Shown here piece by piece: positions 57,759 through 64,000 of a stretch of DNA of 64,000 nt. Made by a program: the position numbers and the translations under genes. Within the stretch, counting starts at the first letter, position 1. Every line of letters starts with the position of its first letter. The stretch is from positions 2,120,114-2,184,113 of the forward strand of contig CM055874.1 of the NCBI GenBank assembly GCA_029582165.1. The letters run 5' to 3'. Under the pieces are notes generated by a model. The model saw only the letters and a list, made by a program, of their open reading frames with translations, was not told the origin of the DNA and did no database searches. This DNA comes from Portulaca oleracea (Eukaryota > Streptophyta > Magnoliopsida > Caryophyllales > Portulacaceae).

Positions 57759-60700
57759 ATGCTGCAGAGCAAGTCTTTCGTCAGGAAAACGAGGGGCGGC
57801 AAGATTAGAAAGGTAAATCAAGAACCCTAATCCCCTGTTTCAGCTTTCTTTTGTGCTATTGGAGTTGTATTTACGTGTGTTTTGCTACAGGAAGTTCGAG
57901 AAGTCTATCTCCGAGATGATATTTACTGCGGAGCTCCAACTTGTACTGTCTGTGATACTTCTGGTGCTCGTTTGAGCCCTAATGCTTCCACTATCCTTGT
58001 CCTTGACACCAATGTTGTTCTCAATCAGGTAAATTCTTTCTGGAGTTGATGCGTTTCTCAATTTTAGGTATTGGTTGAGGTTTTAGGCTGTTTATGGGGT
58101 TTATTTTGATTTTTTGACATTGATTTTGTGGGTTTCAGATTGATTTGCTGGAGAACCCGGCGATTGATAATGTGGTGGTGTTGTCAGTGGTGTTGGAGGA
58201 GGTTAAACATAAGAACATGTCTGTTTACAACAGGCTTAGAGCTCTTTGCAGCAACCCTGCGAGGAAGTTCTTCGTTTTCTCGAATGAGAACCACAAGTAA
58301 GTGTTTAAACTTGTTATTCAATTATTGTTGCTTGCATTTGAACATGAAAGATTCCTACTTTTTTATGGCTATCTATGAAATCATTCGAAAAAGTTTTCAT
58401 GGGTATTGATAAAACTTAAGTACGATGGGAAAATCTGATCTTAAGTTTGTGAACCATTGAATGATCCTGTTCTGATGATATCATGGTTGGTGGTGATATG
58501 CTATACTATATTTTTGAACTGGCATATCTGAGGAGTTTTTCTACGATTGTAAAGTTGTATCTTTTTCATATCAATATCTTTGATCTTGTGCTTATCTATC
58601 CTTTGTCAGGGATACCTATATCAAAGCTATGGTTCGTGAAAGTCCAAATGATAGAAATGACAGAGGTACTCCTACTTCCCAGAACAAAACTGCATTTTGC
58701 ATCTGGGCATATTGGCATATACATTACAACAGTTTATGTTCTAGACTAAATAAGAAATTTTCAGATGGATGGATTCAACAGAAAACAACCCTCAAATATT
58801 TTTTTCTCAACCCAAGCTTGGATACAGGTCGCCATGTTTTGAAGTGATAATTTGACTGGACCAATGTCACTCCTTTTCCCCCCTTACAGCATCCCACACT
58901 TCTTGCTGTAATATGCACCCATTTATTAGAGTATTGCGCCATAAATGCCTAAAGCGGATCAGCTTATATATGAGTGAGGAATGAGGAGGCTGTATGTGGA
59001 GCAAGTTGTTGGCCTGTGGTGAACTACTGAGTGTGAACTACTTGTATTTGTGACAGCAGTCTTGGAAACTTGGAACGATACTTAGTCAGTCATCATATCA
59101 GTACCACAAAAGAATGGTTAGGTTTCTGAAAGACTAGTCAGTTGATCTTTGAAAGTGATAGTCATTGTGTCTGGGGTAAAAAAAAAAAAAAAGCCCCGTT
59201 ATCTAGGACTGTTGTGACTTGTGATGATAAATTCATCATGCGAGAACTGTTACATATATGATGCGACCCTTTCATTGTAAATCATCCTTCTGTGGTTTGA
59301 TAATTCAAATTTGATGGCTATTATGGTGGTTATGAGTTGGTTTCTTGCCTTTGAGTTGAGTATGTGGACATAGATGAGGTTTACTTGCATTTGTTTGTAA
59401 CCCATGTGCGGATGTCATACACTTGCGTAGTTGAATAGAGGTGATCAAATATAGGACCATGTCTGCTGAATGCAATAGTTCAAAACCAATCGCTAATGTG
59501 GTGGTTTTATTAGTACTTTTTTTGTGCTCTCAGTCAAGTGATTGGATGTGGATCAATTCTTCTTAGATTACTGGCGAGGACCAATGTGCCACTTACAAAT
59601 TTGCTATTTTGAAAAGGGATTGTGGAGTCAGTATACTATTGAAAAGGGGATAGTGGAAATGTGGAATGTAGGATTCACGTTAGCAAATAAGGGGATGATG
59701 GGAATATACAAGCATATTTAGTTTGGTGTTGAAATTGAACAGTTTTTGGTTAGTAATAGTTAGGTTCTTTTGACCCCATAAGAATGTTATGTTTCTAAAT
59801 TGTCTAACTTGTCATAATAAGGTGCTCTGCTACATTATCTTTATATGTTTTGAAGTTCTGATTTGTGATTTATTGTTCTACAGCAATTCGTGTAGCAGCT
59901 CAATGGTATCAAAAACATCTAGGCTCAGCAGTAAAGGTTTTACTGATTACTAATGATAGGGAGAACAAGAGAAAGGCAGATGAGGAGGGCCTGTTTGCAG
60001 AAACAGGTGAATTTTTATTGTATTTTTGGTTACTATGTGATTTGTTTTGTGAGGAAATTGTAGAATCATGGTGATATTTTGTTACTACAAATTTTGTAGT
60101 GTTTTATACATGACTAATGTCTATTGTGCTCAACTCATGCTTTAGTTGAGTCATATGTCAAATCACTGGATCAGCCGGAGTTGCTTGATCTGCTTGTGCA
60201 GCCTGCCTCTGAGGATGTTGTGATGGATGATGCTGAAGACTTGAGACCTTCCAAAAGAAAAATCATTTACAGTGAGGTAATGTGATTGAAGGACTTGGAA
60301 GTATAAGGCCTTGAATTGACTTTAGTGTTCTCGATTACTCGCTCCTCACTCCATTTTTGTACTGTGCAGCATAAACCTATGTCTGAGATCACAGCTGGTT
60401 TACATCGTGGTATTTACCATCAAGGAAAGCTTCGTGTCAACCGTTATAATCCCTTTGAAGCGTATGTTGGGAGTGAGAGCATTGGTGACGAAATAATTGT
60501 ATATGGGCGTACAAATATGAACAGAGCTTTTGATGGTGATATAGTAGCTGTAGAGCTTTTGCCCCAGGATCAATGGCATATGGAGAAGGCTTTATCTATA
60601 GCAGCAGAAGGTATGTACTTAATGGCTGACCTTAATTAAGGGTGTTATATTCCTATCAAACTATCAGGTGGTTTCTTGCTCATTACCTCCCCTCCTCTGG

Positions 60701-63700
60701 AGTCCCTCTCCCTTTCGTTGAAGGAACATCACCTTGGTGTCTTTTTGTTTTGTCTGATTGCAAATTCTTGGTCCAAAATTTACTATTGATTGTGGAGGTT
60801 AAAACTGAGCACCTTTAAGTTTTTCATTTACCTGGAAACTTTGCAAGTTAATACAATAAGCAAAAGCCCTAGTGTTACAATTAATAAAGTTGTGCGAGGC
60901 CTGATTGTCAAGTGTTGAAGAATGCAGTGAATGTGACAGATCTTGCACCAAGAGAGTGTGTTTACAAAACTTTTCATTTCTTGTTGTTGTCTCTTGCATT
61001 GCACAAATTGCATATAGTAGGGGCCAGAGTAATTTCAACAGTTTTCATCTTCATGTATCCGAGTATGGCTGTATGTCTGTATCGTTGTCTGGCTAGCTTC
61101 ATGGTCTCATTTGCTGACTTTGTAAATACTCAGTTGCATATAAAATTATACTGATCAAGGTCCCTGAAGAGCACAAGTGCTCAGAGGGATTTCTAAGTTT
61201 TGTATGAGACTCAGTTGGTTGTTCCTTCCTAACAGAGGATGAGGAAGATGAAGATGTCCATCTTGTTCCAAATAGTTCTGATGATGCGCCCCGAACTGCA
61301 AATGTCCAGGGCTCTAGTGCTGGTGTACCTCCAACTTCTACTCGACCATCTGGACGTGTTGTGGGTATTATAAAACGGAATTGGCACTCGTAAGTTCTAA
61401 TTTCCGTTTAACAAGATTAGGTTCCCCTGCCCCTCTATGAATTTAGTGCAAATGATTGAATTTGCCCCTCTTTTGAAAGGATGAGGTTCCTTCCATCTAC
61501 AACTCCCTACACAGTAGGAGTGGAATCCATATTTCTTCATCGTTGTCGTCGTCGTCGTCGTCGTTGTTGTTGTCATAGTTGTTGTCCCCATTCCCGCTAT
61601 GTATATTAGGTATGCATGCCGAATAGCTTGAAGGTAATTACTGGGATTTCTTCCTATGAAAGTGATTGAACTGGGAAAGTTCTGGCTGAGTATCAAAAGC
61701 CGTGTTAGAATTTTCCCTATTGAAAAAGTTAGAACTTCTAGAAATTTACCCCTCTTTTCAAAAGGATTAGGTTCCCTATATCTATAGCTCCCTACTCATA
61801 TGAGTAGTCATCCCTGTTCCCACTTTGTAAATTACGTTCACTTGAGTATATTAAGAGTAAAATTTGCATAGCTGTGCTAAACAAAAAGCTTGGCAATATT
61901 TGATGACATCCTTTGCTTCCTTTTTTCGAGATAATCTTATCGAGGGACTTGAGTTGTACATGCCTTTCTTTTCAGTTATTGTGGATCTCTGGAGCCAATG
62001 CCTCTGCCTGCTGGTCTTGGTGGCACTGCTCATGCTCTATTTGTTTCAAAGGATCGAAGGATACCCAAGATACGCATTCAAACTCGACAACTCAGCAATC
62101 TTCTGGACAAGAGGATTATTGTGGCTGTTGACTCTTGGGACCGGTTATCTCGCTACCCCTCTGGTCATTATGTACGAACTATAGGAGAAATTGGTGACAG
62201 AGACACCGAGAGTGAGGTGCGAAAAGGGATTTACTTCCCTATGAGCTTTTGTTTTGAGCTTCCTTTTCCAATTCCCTTTTAATGTGATCAATATGCCATT
62301 TCTCCCCCCCCCCCCCCCAATTTCCTTTTTTGGTATGTGACATTTTTATTTTTTTTTTGGTAATGGGTGCAGGTAGTATTAATAGAAAATGATATAAATT
62401 CGAAGCCGTTTTCTGCCCAAGTTTTGGCATGCTTGCCCCCATTACCATGGTCAGTGTCTTCAGAACATCTATCAGATCCTAATAGAGAGGACCTGAGACA
62501 TGTACGAGTCTTCAGTGTTGATCCTCCGGGTAATCTATTTCTGCCTTCGGTTTGTATTTGCTTTGGCCTCTATCTTTCACCTTCTAACAATTGCTGTTGT
62601 TGTAGGTTGTCGAGATATTGATGATGCACTGCACTGCACACCTCTTCCAAATGGAAATTTTGCAGTTGGAGTCCGTATCTTTTGATTAGGCTGTTTTTGT
62701 GTTCAAATAATGTCCAATTTGTCATTTCCTCGCCTAATCTTGCTGTATATATATATGTGTGTGTGTGTATGAATTTTGTAGTTGCCTGATGATGCCCGTT
62801 TCTTTAGGTCTGGGGATGCACTTGTAGGTTCTAATATATGATAACTGCTGCATTTTTCATGCAATCTTGCCTGACAATTTGGTCTCCTACCCCCTTTAGT
62901 CTGTCTTTTGACCTTATGCACCAGCGCAATACATTGAATGATAAGTCCTTCTCTTGAATCTAAGTGAACTGATTGTATACTTTTGCTAGTTGAACAATAC
63001 CTCTTGTGGAAACCCTTGACTTCTTTTCAGATATTGCTGATGTAACAAACTTTGTCCACCCTGGAACTCCCCTTGATGACGAGGCTTCACAAAGGGGAAC
63101 GTCAGTTTATCTCGTAGAAAGACGAATTGACATGCTTCCTAAGCCTCTGACAGAAGGTGCCGTTCTTGCAAATTTCCTGAACTGTGTATGAATCAGAAAC
63201 ATCAAATTTGGTGCCAAGATGTGTTGACTGTTGATTTGGTCTTGCAGATATTTGTTCTCTCAGATCAGATGTAGAGAGGCTCGCTTTCTCTGTTATTTGG
63301 GTACGCATATGATGTTTTTATCTTGGACCAGCTGCTATTATTTCTGGCACTAACCATCTCAATTGAGAACAAGTTTTGTGCTTGGTATCTCTAATTCTGC
63401 AAATTTTACATTCCAGGAAATGACACCTGAAGCAGATATCGTATCTACTAGGTTTACGAAAAGTATCATCAAGTCTTGTGCAGCGTTGTCTTATGTTGAA
63501 GCTCAAGCCAGGATGGATGATAGGTACTCTGCATTTCTGATATTCCTCAAATGTCTTGTTATTACTGTACTACCTTCTTCTAGAGTATCCAAATTGGAGG
63601 CGCATTGCAACATGAGCTGTGTGCTTTTATGCTCCACAAATAAGTGCTGAAATGTTCCCGTTGAAGCTACATCAACAACAATATGAACAATAAAAATGTC

Positions 63701-63960
63701 CAGTGATGGGGGTCTGCCAGTTACCTATAAAATTGATGTGAAAAGTGAAAACTTAGGTATATGATATAATTGAATGTCCCAGTGGGTTATCCATACATAT
63801 CCTGAAAGTGAATGAGAAACATGGGGTCTTTTGGAAAGTGATTGCTATGGATGTGGCTATCTTTCATGTATGTTATTCTAACTAGTGCCACTTCGTTATT
63901 TGCAGCCGATTGGTGGATCCACTGACCACTGATCTGAGAAATATGAATGCTCTGGCAAAG
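57759..63960 (+). CDS. DIS3: DIS3/RRP44 exosome nuclease, 5' portion (621 aa in 15 exons; continues past window)
   Basis: Exons: 57759-57812, 57891-58028, 58139-58296, 58610-58665, 59884-60006, 60146-60276, 60370-60610, 61236-61389, 61976-62216, 62373-62529, 62606-62674, 63031-63156, 63248-63300, 63417-63523, 63906-63960, all in frame. The N-terminal [18 protein letters not shown] precedes a PIN endonuclease domain ([10 protein letters not shown] with D57; [23 protein letters not shown]). CSD/OB domains follow ([45 protein letters not shown]). RNB then begins with [17 protein letters not shown], whose D482, D488, D490 and D491 match the Mg2+-binding aspartates of RNase II/R enzymes by spacing. 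DIS3 is the processive 3'-5' exonuclease of the RNA exosome. About 300 C-terminal residues (rest of RNB, S1 domain) lie outside the window. Both active sites appear intact. Confidence 0.96.
61540..61575. repeat. trinucleotide microsatellite (GTC/GTT)n in DIS3 intron 8
   Basis: A run of GTCGTCGTCGTCGTCGTC followed by GTTGTTGTTG within the intron between 61389 and 61976. On the minus strand it produces a spurious poly-Thr frame. No coding role. Confidence 0.9.
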
Positions 63961-64000
63961 GTTTGCATATGCATTCGTATTTGTATTGTTTTGTTGTACC

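Noticed and set aside
61397..61696. Minus-strand poly-Thr frame of 99 codons
   Set aside because: Translation of the GTC/GTT microsatellite inside a DIS3 intron.

Overview
This is nuclear DNA of a flowering plant, most likely a eudicot. The genes have many short canonical GT-AG introns, the intergenic DNA is AT-rich, and several families are plant-specific (WOX13 homeodomain, TON1-recruiting-motif proteins, GLR3 channels, AVT3 transporters). The gaps are full of MITEs and other retroelement debris typical of plants. I cannot name the species. Exon boundaries were read by hand from splice signals, reading-frame continuity and knowledge of the families, not from transcripts. There is no sign of a prokaryotic, organellar or viral insertion, and no operon or defence island. 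The genes are unrelated housekeeping, developmental and signalling genes.

Layout: HMGB-type chromatin protein (+, 1084-2547); 5.7 kb gap with one clean Tourist-like MITE; YEATS-domain protein YAF9 (+, 8220-10978); THEP1-type NTPase (+, 11822-14044); 3 kb gap; TRM/DUF4378 microtubule-associated protein (+, 17013-20244); 3.4 kb gap with a Mutator-like foldback element; WOX13 (+, 23672-26059); 4.1 kb gap with two foldback elements and a Cassandra/5S-derived retroelement remnant; a plant-conserved protein of unknown function (+, 30213-31382); 5.7 kb gap with a foldback element, a Tourist-like MITE and a 1.1-kb palindrome built around a (TA)n tract; SRPK-type protein kinase (-, 37123-40917) with a LINE relic in its first intron; 3.8 kb gap; AVT3-type amino-acid transporter (-, 44719-45993); 3.9 kb gap with two MITEs; GLR3 glutamate-receptor-like channel (+, 49856-53315); DIM1/YLS8 U5 snRNP protein (+, 54831-55935); a nest of MITEs; and the 5' two thirds of the exosome nuclease DIS3/RRP44 (+, 57759 to beyond the window end).

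The genes do not form a pathway. Several are nuclear (HMGB and YAF9 on chromatin, SRPK and DIM1 in splicing, DIS3 in RNA decay), which I take as chance clustering. The most notable non-gene signals are: nine 31-bp repeats filling the HMGB leader intron up to the start codon; two consecutive GLR3 introns that are multiples of three and free of stops, one inside the pore region; the (TA)n-centred palindrome; a 5S-rRNA-like Cassandra fragment; a recurrent Tourist-like MITE family with TIRs around GGNNNTGTTCTTTT and 3-bp target duplications; and two Mutator-like foldbacks with intact 9-12 bp target duplications.
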